Positions 26,540-34,465 of a DNA stretch of 64,000 bases are shown piece after piece. Origin of the DNA: Acidobacteriota bacterium (GTDB lineage Bacteria > Acidobacteriota > Terriglobia > Acidiferrales > UBA7541); NCBI GenBank assembly GCA_003224085.1, contig QHYK01000038.1, forward strand, positions 1-64,000, read 5' to 3'. The first letter of the stretch is position 1. Each line of letters opens with the position of its first letter. The position numbers and the translations under genes are program-made. Under the pieces are notes generated by a model that did no database searches, was not told the DNA's origin, and saw only the letters and a list, made by a program, of their open reading frames with translations.

Positions 26540-28680
26540 TACGCCACCGCTCCTTTCGTCTCCAAAGCTGCGAACACTTTGTCAGGCGTGAGCGGAAGCG
26601 TGGGAACGCGCACGCCAATGGCGTTGGCCACGGCGTTCGAAATGGCGGCACCCGGCGAAATCACCGGCGGCTCACCAAGCCCGATCACCCCGCGCTCGTC
26701 GTAGCCCGGGCCGGTCATCATGTGCACGACAATGTCGCCAAAGTCGCCGATGCCTGCGAGTTTGTAGAATTCGAGGTCGGCGTTCAGGCAGCGGCCAGTC
26801 TGCTCGTCCATGATTTTTTCTTCGAAGAGCGAGTAGGTGATGCCCATAATGCAGGCGCCGTACACCTGGCTCTCGGCCGTCTTCAGGTCAATGATGAGGC
26901 CGCAATCCTGCACGGCGACCAGTTTGTCCACGTGAACGATGCCAGTTTCCGTATCCACGCTGACTTCCGCCATCTGCGCGCCGCCGACCCCGCTCGAAAG
27001 TAGATCGTCATTGCCGCGCTGCCGCTGGCCTGTGCCGGTGATGGGCGTTGTGCCGAGCTTCGCACACGCTTGCTTCCAGAAAATGGCTTTGCTCGGATTG
27101 CCTTTGACGCGAATCTCACCGTCGACGGCTTCGAGGTCATCGGGCTTGGCGTCGAGGGAAGGAGCGACTTTTTCAAGCAGCTGATTAAGAGCAGCCGTTG
27201 CCGCGCGGCGAGTAGAGGAACTGACACCGCCAACCGTCGTGGAACCGCCAGAGGCTCCGTCCGCAGGATATTTCGAATCGCCGATATTCACTTTAACGGC
27301 TTCGAGCGGCAATCCCATGGTTTCCGCGGTGATGATGCCGATTACGGTGCGCGTGCCGGTGCCTAAATCCTGCGAGCCAAGCGATACCGACACGGAACCA
27401 TCGGGCTGAATGACGCAGTTGCAATTGCTGGGATGGCCTGCGCCACCCCAGGTGTGCATGGAAACGCCGAGCCCTTTTTTGATTGGCCCGGATGTTTTAT
27501 CGCCTCGCGGATGCCACTTGCTCTTCCAATCCATCAGTTGCGAGGCCTTTTCCAGTTCGGCCGAATACGTTTTGGCGAGCTGCCCGGTCATCTGGATGTT
27601 TTTCTGCAGCAGGTCAACCGGGTCCATGCCCAGCTTCGCCGCCAAGTCGTCGAGCGCTGACATCGTAATCACGCACATCTGGGGGTGATTCGGAGCGCGC
27701 CACGCGCGAGCCGGCCCAATATTGGTCAGCACCGCCGTATGCTTGACGCGGCGGTCGGGAATGCGAACGACATACGGCAAATTGGGCGCCCCGCCTTGTG
27801 CATCGGGACCTCCCGTGCCCCAGGATTCCGACTGCCACCCAACCAGCGTCCCGTCCTTCTTCGCGCCTACTTTGACTTTTGCATACATCGAGGGGCGCTC
27901 GCCGGCGGCCATCAATTCCTGGTCGCGCTCGAGCATCATCTTTATGGGACGCCCCGCTTTCTTGGCGAGCCGCGCGCAGGCGAGTCCCCAGCTGTCGGCG
28001 CCGAATTTGCTTCCGAACCCGCCGCCCATCACCGGTGTGAGCACTCGCACTTTGTCGGCGGAGCTGACGATATTCGCTTTAGCGATTTCACCTGGAATGC
28101 CGCTAACGTTTTGCGTGGAAGCGTACAACGTAAGGTCGTCGCCGTCCCATTCCGCTACTTGTCCATGGGCCTCGAGGCAGCAATGCGTGATGACGGAAGC
28201 GCCGTACTCGCCTTCGCTGATCACTTCGGCTTGTTGCAAGGCTTGATCGGGATTCCCGTCGGTCTGCTCAGCGAGTTGCTTGGTGTGTTCGCCGGCCTTT
28301 GAAGGGGCGACGTCAGAGACGAGATGAGGAAGTTTTTCGTAGCGAACCTGAATCCGGCGGGCCGCGTCGCGCGCTTGCTCTTCGGTTTCTGCGGCAACGG
28401 CCGCGACTTCATGCCCAACCCAGAATACTTCTTTGCCGGGCTCGGTCATGATTTCAACGGCTTTCACGCCCGGCATTTTTTCGGCGGCGCTGGTGTCGAT
28501 GCTCACCACTTTGGCATGCGCGTACGGCGAAAAAACCATTTTGCCGTGCAGCATGTTCGGGCGATTTACGTCGTAGCTGTACTTGATGCGGCCCGCAGAC
28601 TTCCAGGGACCGTCAAGTCGCGAAATGCGCCTGCCAATCAAGCTGCATTTGTCGGTGGGAGGCCAGTGATAATCAGCCAT
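26539..28680 (-). CDS. Xanthine dehydrogenase-family molybdopterin-binding large subunit (PaoC/YagR-like)
   Basis: 713 residues from ATG 28680, which overlaps the stop of the 2Fe-2S gene; a longer frame up to 28863 overlaps that gene and is rejected. Motifs: RLDGPWKSAGRIKYSYDV at the start, VMGGGFGSKFG for the cofactor, QDLGTGTRTVIG, and the active-site glutamate in VIGLGEPPVISPGAAISNA near the end. It oxidises an aldehyde or heterocycle at a Mo centre, using water as the oxygen source. The arrangement small-large-FAD here matches aldehyde oxidoreductase PaoABC by subunit type, though in a different gene order. Substrate unknown. Confidence 0.93.
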   Translation of the reverse strand: MADYHWPPTDKCSLIGRRISRLDGPWKSAGRIKYSYDVNRPNMLHGKMVFSPYAHAKVVSIDTSAAEKMPGVKAVEIMTEPGKEVFWVGHEVAAVAAETEEQARDAARRIQVRYEKLPHLVSDVAPSKAGEHTKQLAEQTDGNPDQALQQAEVISEGEYGASVITHCCLEAHGQVAEWDGDDLTLYASTQNVSGIPGEIAKANIVSSADKVRVLTPVMGGGFGSKFGADSWGLACARLAKKAGRPIKMMLERDQELMAAGERPSMYAKVKVGAKKDGTLVGWQSESWGTGGPDAQGGAPNLPYVVRIPDRRVKHTAVLTNIGPARAWRAPNHPQMCVITMSALDDLAAKLGMDPVDLLQKNIQMTGQLAKTYSAELEKASQLMDWKSKWHPRGDKTSGPIKKGLGVSMHTWGGAGHPSNCNCVIQPDGSVSVSLGSQDLGTGTRTVIGIITAETMGLPLEAVKVNIGDSKYPADGASGGSTTVGGVSSSTRRAATAALNQLLEKVAPSLDAKPDDLEAVDGEIRVKGNPSKAIFWKQACAKLGTTPITGTGQRQRGNDDLLSSGVGGAQMAEVSVDTETGIVHVDKLVAVQDCGLIIDLKTAESQVYGACIMGITYSLFEEKIMDEQTGRCLNADLEFYKLAGIGDFGDIVVHMMTGPGYDERGVIGLGEPPVISPGAAISNAVANAIGVRVPTLPLTPDKVFAALETKGAVA

Positions 28681-29393
28681 CAGGCGTGCCCTCCTTTCAT
28701 GGACATTGCCGCTTGGACAACGGCGTTTCGAACGCCCACATAGGTTCCGCAACGGCATAGATTGCCCCCGAGCGCTTGCTTCATCTCTTCGAGGGTTGGA
28801 TTGTGATGGGAATCGAGGTAAGCCTTGCAGGACATGACAAAACCGGGGGTGCAGAAGCCGCATTGTTGCGCATCGTTTTCCACAAACGATGCAGAAACGG
28901 CGTGTAATTGCCCTTCGGGAGCAAGGCCTTCGATTGTCCGGATATCTGCGCCAGGCTTTCCGCCGCGGTCTGCAACCTCAATCGCCAGGACGCCACAAGC
29001 GTACGTGGGTTTGCCGTTGACGATGATCGTGCATGCGCCGCAGGTGCCGCGGTCGCAAACTTTCTTTGCGCCAGTGAGGTCAAGATGATTCCGAAGAGCA
29101 TCGAGCAGGGTTACGCGAGGCTCAATAGTCAGCTTCTTCGCTTCGCCGTTGACGCGCAGAGTCATTGTCGCCGGGCCGGGGCCAATCACTTTGGCGGAGC
29201 CGACGACCTCGGGCTCTGGCACAGTGGTTGTCGCGGCCGACGCGAGCTGGTGGCCGGCAAGAACTTGCGCGGTGGCGGCAACGCCGGTACCACCGACTAG
29301 CTTGACGAATTCACGTCTTCGAAGAGCCCGCTTTTTGTCGAGTTCTTCCTTGGACTTGGATTCGGGGTCTTTGGGATCTTCTTTTTTGGCCAT
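28680..29393 (-). CDS. Xanthine dehydrogenase-family 2Fe-2S subunit with Tat signal (PaoA/YagT-like)
   Basis: 237 residues. After a charged start comes RRREFVKLVGGTGVAATAQVLAG, a twin-arginine signal. The plant-type 2Fe-2S ligands are C113, C118, C121 and C133; the second cluster ligands are C178, C181, C213 and C215 (QQCGFCTPG and NLCRCGTY). It is the first gene of the operon, with GGAGG 6 nt before the ATG. As in PaoABC, the Tat signal on this subunit should carry the assembled enzyme to the periplasm. Confidence 0.94.
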   Translation of the reverse strand: MAKKEDPKDPESKSKEELDKKRALRRREFVKLVGGTGVAATAQVLAGHQLASAATTTVPEPEVVGSAKVIGPGPATMTLRVNGEAKKLTIEPRVTLLDALRNHLDLTGAKKVCDRGTCGACTIIVNGKPTYACGVLAIEVADRGGKPGADIRTIEGLAPEGQLHAVSASFVENDAQQCGFCTPGFVMSCKAYLDSHHNPTLEEMKQALGGNLCRCGTYVGVRNAVVQAAMSMKGGHA

Positions 29394-29648
29394 GCGGTGA
29401 CCTCCGGGATGTCTTCAAGAAATGCCGGGACAACGTTTGGGGCCGAGTGTAGGGCGCCTCGCCGGCGCCAAGCGAGTATACGCTGGCTTTGGTGCAAACG
29501 AAAATCCTGCACTTGCTGAGCTAAGCCACGTCAATCGCCGTCCGATTCGCGCCAGTGGTATCGTAGGAACCGGCGCGGGTAACGTCAAATTGAAAATCCT
29601 GCATAACCGATTTAGCGGGACTAAACATTGATTTCTGCTTCTTTTTGG

Positions 29649-30086
29649 TCAGGAAGCGCCCGGACCGATGGCCACGACAAAATAGCTCGCGGGCGTTTCG
29701 CCCGCGTTTTTAATCCCATGCTCATCGTTGGAACTGACAAAGCCTAGCGACCCTGGTCCGAGCCGCGTGGTGTTGTTGTTGACCGTGATATCCACGGTGC
29801 CCTCCCGAATGAGCCACATTTCGGAATGGGCATGACGATGGGGTGGGTGCGGCGAGCCGCCAGGAGGGAGCGTGGTCTCGTGCGCCTCGAGAGACTCCCC
29901 GGTGACAAGTTTTCCCTTAAGCACAGCGCGGGTCGCCGCGGTGCTCGAGGTATGAACCGCAAGCTTGCTGAACGGGTACATCGCTGAAGGCAGGGAGGCC
30001 TGTTGTTCCGACACCGACGGGGCTCCCTGAAGGCGAAGCAAAACAGAGGGAAACAGCAAACATAACTCACGGCGTGTCAGGCACAT
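29649..30086 (-). CDS. Secreted single-domain cupin
   Basis: 145 residues with a hydrophobic N-terminus (RRELCLLFPSVLLRLQGAPS) that may be a Tat-like or Sec signal. Cupin motif 1 is HPPHRHAHSEMWLIREGTVDITV (metal His/His/Glu), motif 2 GPGSLGFVSSNDEHGIKNAG. It may be a sugar isomerase-like or binding cupin acting in the periplasm. It lies 98 nt downstream of the oxidoreductase gene on the same strand and may be the last gene of that operon. Confidence 0.82.
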   Translation of the reverse strand: MCLTRRELCLLFPSVLLRLQGAPSVSEQQASLPSAMYPFSKLAVHTSSTAATRAVLKGKLVTGESLEAHETTLPPGGSPHPPHRHAHSEMWLIREGTVDITVNNNTTRLGPGSLGFVSSNDEHGIKNAGETPASYFVVAIGPGAS

Positions 30087-30184
30087 GCTTCCTCCTTTTT
30101 TGCTGGCTTGCTGGAATCAACAGAGATGGGGCTGCGCCGGAAGGCTTGCGCTCTTCTCAACTGCCTTTCTCGCTCATTCCAAAT

Positions 30185-31429
30185 TCAAATTTGTGATACG
30201 GCTGCCTTGGCCATTTCGAGCGTTACGCGCTGTTTCTGCCGGTACGCGGTGTTGGCCATGTGCGCCGCAATCGCGGAGCGGTAGCCAATCTCCACGTTGG
30301 CATTCGGAGTTTGCCGGCTGCGGATGCAATCGATCCAGTTGGCCATGTGGTTTTGATTCTTCGATTCGCCAGTGAGCGCAACTCCCTCGGGCCGATTCAC
30401 TTTCTCAGGATAATAATGCAAACTTTCCCCGGACCTGCCGGTCACCATGTCGGTGACGCCCATAATGTGTTCAATGGTGCCGTCGCTTCCAAGCAATCGT
30501 TCGCCAAGTCCGTAGTGTTTATTGTTGAAAGTCGACTGCCATGTGACCACCACGTCCTGTGGATATTCGAGTGTCACCACGATCGTGTCCGGGACCTCGC
30601 GTCCATCTTTTTCGGAGAAGATTCCGCCGCTCATGCACGCCGCCGTGGGCTCTGGCAGATCGAGCGCTGTTTGTATCCACGCAATTTGGTGCACCATGTT
30701 TTCTGTAACGTTTCCGCCTGAGAATTCCCAGAACAATCTCCAGTTGATGAACTTGTAGGGATCAAATCCGCGGTCGGGCCGCCCGTTGAGAAATGCTTTC
30801 CAATCTACATTTTGTGCCGTGCAGTCCGAAGGCACTTGACGCACCCATTGGCCTTTTCCATGCGGAGTGTTGCGGCTCATCCAGGATTCGACTTGCGTGA
30901 TTTTTCCAGCCAGGCCGTCCTTGATCCACTTGCGTGTATCCGCCAGCGAGCCGGAACTTTCGTGCTGTAACCCAACCTGCACAACCCGGTCGGATTTCTT
31001 CGCCGTCGCCAGACACTCTTCCACCTCGGGAATCGACCAGGTCATCGTTTTTTCACAATAGAGGTCCTTTCCCGCGGCGATGGTGTCCATAAAGTGCTTC
31101 GCGTGAATGTGAAGAGGGCTGGCCACAATGACGCCGTCAAGGTCTTTCATATCCAGCAAACGCCGGTGATCGTCAAACGTCTGAATACCCGGAGCCATCT
31201 GTTTGGCGGCATCGCGCCGCCGCGAGTAGACGTCAGCAATAGCCACGAGTTGCACGTTGGGCACTTGCAGGATCTCCTTGAGCAGCTCTTCGCCGCGGCC
31301 GCCCACGCCGATCATTCCCACGCGAACGCGGTCGTTGGCGCCGAGCACCGTGGCAGGCGGACAGGCCGCCAAAGCCGCAGCGCCGATCGCCGCCTGTTTT
31401 AGGAATTCACGTCTCGTGTTCGTTGTCAT
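30185..31429 (-). CDS. Gfo/Idh/MocA-family oxidoreductase, Tat-exported
   Basis: 414 residues. Tat signal TTNTRREFLKQAAIGAAALAACPP, then NAD(P)-binding GMIGVGGRGEEL. The usual EKP catalytic-loop motif is EKT here (YCEKTMTWSIPEVEE). The C-terminal half has the family DFGxSWQ-like and VTENMVHQIAWIQ segments; histidine in that helix is a likely catalytic residue. Exported members (like glucose-fructose oxidoreductase) hold the nucleotide tightly and oxidise or transfer hydride between sugars in the periplasm. It follows the third TIM-barrel gene by 39 nt, in the same operon. Confidence 0.9.
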   Translation of the reverse strand: MTTNTRREFLKQAAIGAAALAACPPATVLGANDRVRVGMIGVGGRGEELLKEILQVPNVQLVAIADVYSRRRDAAKQMAPGIQTFDDHRRLLDMKDLDGVIVASPLHIHAKHFMDTIAAGKDLYCEKTMTWSIPEVEECLATAKKSDRVVQVGLQHESSGSLADTRKWIKDGLAGKITQVESWMSRNTPHGKGQWVRQVPSDCTAQNVDWKAFLNGRPDRGFDPYKFINWRLFWEFSGGNVTENMVHQIAWIQTALDLPEPTAACMSGGIFSEKDGREVPDTIVVTLEYPQDVVVTWQSTFNNKHYGLGERLLGSDGTIEHIMGVTDMVTGRSGESLHYYPEKVNRPEGVALTGESKNQNHMANWIDCIRSRQTPNANVEIGYRSAIAAHMANTAYRQKQRVTLEMAKAAVSQI

Positions 31430-31468
31430 GTCCCATTCACCTGAAAAATAGATCTTGCAAGCAAATCC

Positions 31469-32398
31469 TCATGAATGCTTTTGCTTTGCAGCTGTGCTCG
31501 AAAGATATCGTGTAATGACACGGGCGAAATCCGCGATGGCCAGTTCCGGCTCTTCAATTTCGGGATGCCAAGCCTTTTCCCATTCGAATGAATAGAAGCC
31601 CGTGTATCCGATTCCAGCAAGCAGCTCGACCTGTCGTTTCACAGGAACGTCGCCGCGGCCGGTGAGGACATAATTATCTTGGCCGCCTGCCAGGCGCGCG
31701 TCCTTCAAGTGCGTGTGACGGATGTATTTTCCAAGCTGTCGAACGGTGGCCTCGGGGTCTTCCTTGCCATCCACGAACGTGTTGTGAGCATCCCAAAGCA
31801 AGGCAACGTTCGGGGAAGCGGCTTTTTCTAGAATATCTCGCAGCACAGGGGAGGTTGTGAAATCGCCGTGCGATTCCAGGATGACCGTTACGTTCTTAGG
31901 TCCGGCATAATCTCCCAATTCGCGCAACGAGCCGGCAATGTGCTCGACTGCGGCGGCTTGCGGCCCGACCAGAGTGTTGCCGAAAACGCGCACGTAAGGC
32001 GCGCCCAGCCGCGAAGCCAGATCAATGAATCGCCGGGCATCGGCAAGCTGTTTCTCGTGTTCCGGGCCCGTATCGTGCATGTTGGCAGAACTGCTCACGC
32101 AAGAAATGCGCAGCCCACGGCTTGCAATTTCTTTTTTGGACTGTTCGAGCTGTTCATCCGCAAATTCCCGGCGCGACGGGAGGTCCATCGTTCCTTGCAT
32201 ACCGCGCAACTCAACCGCTGCGAAGCCATTCTGCTGGGCGAAATCCAGAATTTGGAGCCATTTCCAGGCAGGGCATCCGAGAGTCGAAAAGCCGATAGGC
32301 AAACGCTCGCCGGTGGCGCGAGCGACCTGTGGCAGTGCCGCAAGAAGGACTGCCAGGCGCTCAAGAAAATCCCGTCGTGCTAAAGGACTCGCGGACAT
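31469..32398 (-). CDS. TIM-barrel sugar isomerase/epimerase-like protein, exported
   Basis: 309 residues. Signal sequence ARRDFLERLAVLLAALPQVARA (twin arginine). Xylose-isomerase-like barrel: FSTLGCPAWKWLQILDFAQQNGFAAVELRG, VILESHGDF (metal glutamate), LLWDAHNTF (aspartate/histidine), IRHTHLKD (histidine), YSFEWEKAWHPEI (glutamate), so the metal site is complete. Related enzymes are epimerases, isomerases, dehydratases or 3-keto-glycoside lyases. Third of three such genes in a row; specificity is unknown. Confidence 0.86.
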   Translation of the reverse strand: MSASPLARRDFLERLAVLLAALPQVARATGERLPIGFSTLGCPAWKWLQILDFAQQNGFAAVELRGMQGTMDLPSRREFADEQLEQSKKEIASRGLRISCVSSSANMHDTGPEHEKQLADARRFIDLASRLGAPYVRVFGNTLVGPQAAAVEHIAGSLRELGDYAGPKNVTVILESHGDFTTSPVLRDILEKAASPNVALLWDAHNTFVDGKEDPEATVRQLGKYIRHTHLKDARLAGGQDNYVLTGRGDVPVKRQVELLAGIGYTGFYSFEWEKAWHPEIEEPELAIADFARVITRYLSSTAAKQKHS

Positions 32399-32494
32399 GG
32401 GCGTAAACGGAACACCATCTATTAATTTCGAAGCCCGTGTTGAGCAAGGGCGTTATTTGGGCTTTCTCCATTTCGGCGAAAAACGTTCCGGTGA

Positions 32495-33376
32495 TTAAGC
32501 GCTTAGCGCAGCAGCTTCTTGCAATTCCTTCTTCATTCCGGCCCAGCTCTGGCGCGTCGACTCCTCCGGCGTACTGGCGCCGCGCCAGTGAGTTTCCAAA
32601 CTAACCGCAAAGTGGTAGCCGTCTCGCTTTAACGCTTTGAATTGGCCAATCCAATCGATGCTGCCGCCGCCCATCGGCGCCCAGGCATATTTGCCGTCAG
32701 ACTTTTTCACGGAATCTTTGCAATGGCAATGGCCGATACGATCCTTCGGCAGCAGGTTGTAGCCGTCGGGATACGGAATCTCGCCGCGCTCCGACGCATT
32801 TCCCGGGTCCCAATTCAACATCAAATGAGGGGATTGCACGGCGCTGAGAACTTTGGCGGCTTCTGCGCCTGTGGCGGTGTTGCACGAAGGTTCGTTTTCC
32901 AGGACCAGCAGCACTCCCTTTTGGCCCGCCTTGTTGGCCGCGTCCAGCAACTTTTCGTTGATGGCCGCGCGATAAGGCGCTTGATCATCCAGCCGCCAAA
33001 AGTCGAAGCAGCGCACACGATCCGTGTTGAATGCTTTGGTCAGTTCCATGCTGCGTTCCAGCACTTCGTCTTGCTGCTGGAACGTGAAGTCCGCGTTGAA
33101 TTGGTCGCGCTTCGGGCTGAATTTCGATTGTGGCGCGTCCGGCCAATCCACTTTGAATAAGGGGCTGGCGATATCCGTCACGCGCAGCTTGTTCTTTTCC
33201 AGGATGCGGCGTGCCTCTTCGACCTCTTTTGCGTCAAGCTTCAGGATGTTCTTGTTCCACATGCCCCGCAGTTCGATCCAATCCATGCCGAATTCTTTGC
33301 AGGCGATTTCGCAAGCCCTGCCAAAGTCTTGCGTGATTTCATCGTTGATGACGGCGACTCGGAAAGGCGATTTCAT
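32495..33376 (-). CDS. TIM-barrel sugar isomerase/epimerase-like protein, cytoplasmic
   Basis: 293 residues, no signal peptide. The barrel metal residues are in LLVLENEPSCNTATG, LMLNWDPGNASERGE, IGHCHCKDSVKK and FAVSLETHWRG. The start overlaps the stop of the upstream exported paralogue by 4 nt (ATGA), so the cytoplasmic and exported proteins are made from coupled genes. A loop with extra cysteines (GHCHCKD) is unusual. It is the only one of the trio without an export signal, and may complete the pathway after uptake. Confidence 0.86.
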   Translation of the reverse strand: MKSPFRVAVINDEITQDFGRACEIACKEFGMDWIELRGMWNKNILKLDAKEVEEARRILEKNKLRVTDIASPLFKVDWPDAPQSKFSPKRDQFNADFTFQQQDEVLERSMELTKAFNTDRVRCFDFWRLDDQAPYRAAINEKLLDAANKAGQKGVLLVLENEPSCNTATGAEAAKVLSAVQSPHLMLNWDPGNASERGEIPYPDGYNLLPKDRIGHCHCKDSVKKSDGKYAWAPMGGGSIDWIGQFKALKRDGYHFAVSLETHWRGASTPEESTRQSWAGMKKELQEAAALSA

Positions 33377-34347
33377 ACCGTCACCTTAAGCTTCTCTTCG
33401 AGGTATTTCTTGCTGATCTCCGCGCACTCCTTGGGGGTCCGAGTTTTGTCCGGGACTGCATCGAGCTCCACGATGGCCCAGCCGCGGAAGTTGACTTTGT
33501 GCAAGGCCTCGAACACTTCGGGGAGGTCCACGCGCCCTCGGCCCAATTCCACGAAGCGATAGGGGTGTTTCGGGTTTTCGGCGGCGGCCAGGGATTCCAC
33601 ATCCTTGATATGCAGGAACAACAGGCGGTCGTGGTATTTCTCGATTGCCTTTGCCGGATCTCCACCGCCCTGGAAGTAGTGGGCTACGTCCAGTTCCAGC
33701 TTAGCGTAACGTGGGTCAGCCGCCTCGAGAATTTGGTCTACTTCCTCGGGGCGCTCGCCGAGCGAGCCCATGTGGTTGTGGTAGCCAAGAGAAACTCCCA
33801 AATCCGCGGTTCGCTTTCCAATTTCGGTGATTAGTTTGCCCAGTCGCATGTAATCCGCTGAAGTAATCGCGCGATCCTTGGGCCGTTCGTCGGTCACTTG
33901 CAGGTAAAGGCCGCCAACGTCGCGCACGAATTTTGCGTTGGCGGTGTGCTTGGCGATTTCATCCTTTTCAACGGCGGAATCAATGCGCACGCCGCCGCTC
34001 GAGAGGGCCACCATCTTCAGCTGATGCTTTTCGAGCAAGGCGCGCAACTCCGCAGGGCCGGAAAATTCCTTGAGGACGTTGGCGCGCAACTGAATCCCAG
34101 GAAATCCCAGGGCGGCGATGTCCTCAATAGCCTGGCGGTCATTCCCACTCCAGGTGATGGATGCATATCCGAAATGAATCTCACCGGGTGCCGGCGAGAT
34201 TGGCCTATCGAAGTACGACAAGTCCATCGGGGGGTACAGAAACTCGGCGGCGCAAAACTTCTTCAAAGGAAAAGCCGACGCCGCCGTCGCGGCCGTTACT
34301 GCTCCTATTCCGCGAAGGAATTCGCGGCGCGGGACTCGACATTGCAT
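33373..34347 (-). CDS. TIM-barrel sugar isomerase/epimerase-like protein, Tat-exported
   Basis: 324 residues. PRREFLRGIGAVTAATAASAFPLKKF is a twin-arginine signal; AGGAG lies about 8 nt before ATG 34347. Barrel motifs: FGYASITWSGNDRQAIEDIAALGFPGIQL, LGYHNHMGSLGERPEE (metal ligands), KLELDVAHYFQGGGDP, LFLHIKDVESL and WAIVELDAVPDKT. The IolE/inosose-dehydratase-like text YHNHMG suggests a keto-sugar dehydratase or epimerase. It follows the TonB receptor by 118 nt, so imported sugar would meet it in the periplasm. Confidence 0.86.
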   Translation of the reverse strand: MQCRVPRREFLRGIGAVTAATAASAFPLKKFCAAEFLYPPMDLSYFDRPISPAPGEIHFGYASITWSGNDRQAIEDIAALGFPGIQLRANVLKEFSGPAELRALLEKHQLKMVALSSGGVRIDSAVEKDEIAKHTANAKFVRDVGGLYLQVTDERPKDRAITSADYMRLGKLITEIGKRTADLGVSLGYHNHMGSLGERPEEVDQILEAADPRYAKLELDVAHYFQGGGDPAKAIEKYHDRLLFLHIKDVESLAAAENPKHPYRFVELGRGRVDLPEVFEALHKVNFRGWAIVELDAVPDKTRTPKECAEISKKYLEEKLKVTV

Positions 34348-34465
34348 ACGCTCTTCTCCTGCATGCTTTTCCGCTACCTAAGCATTCCGGCGCCCTTGCC
34401 GGACGCCGGCTGAGATCTTGGACTCGCCGGTATTTTGTACGACTAAACTCTTTCTTTGGAAATTT

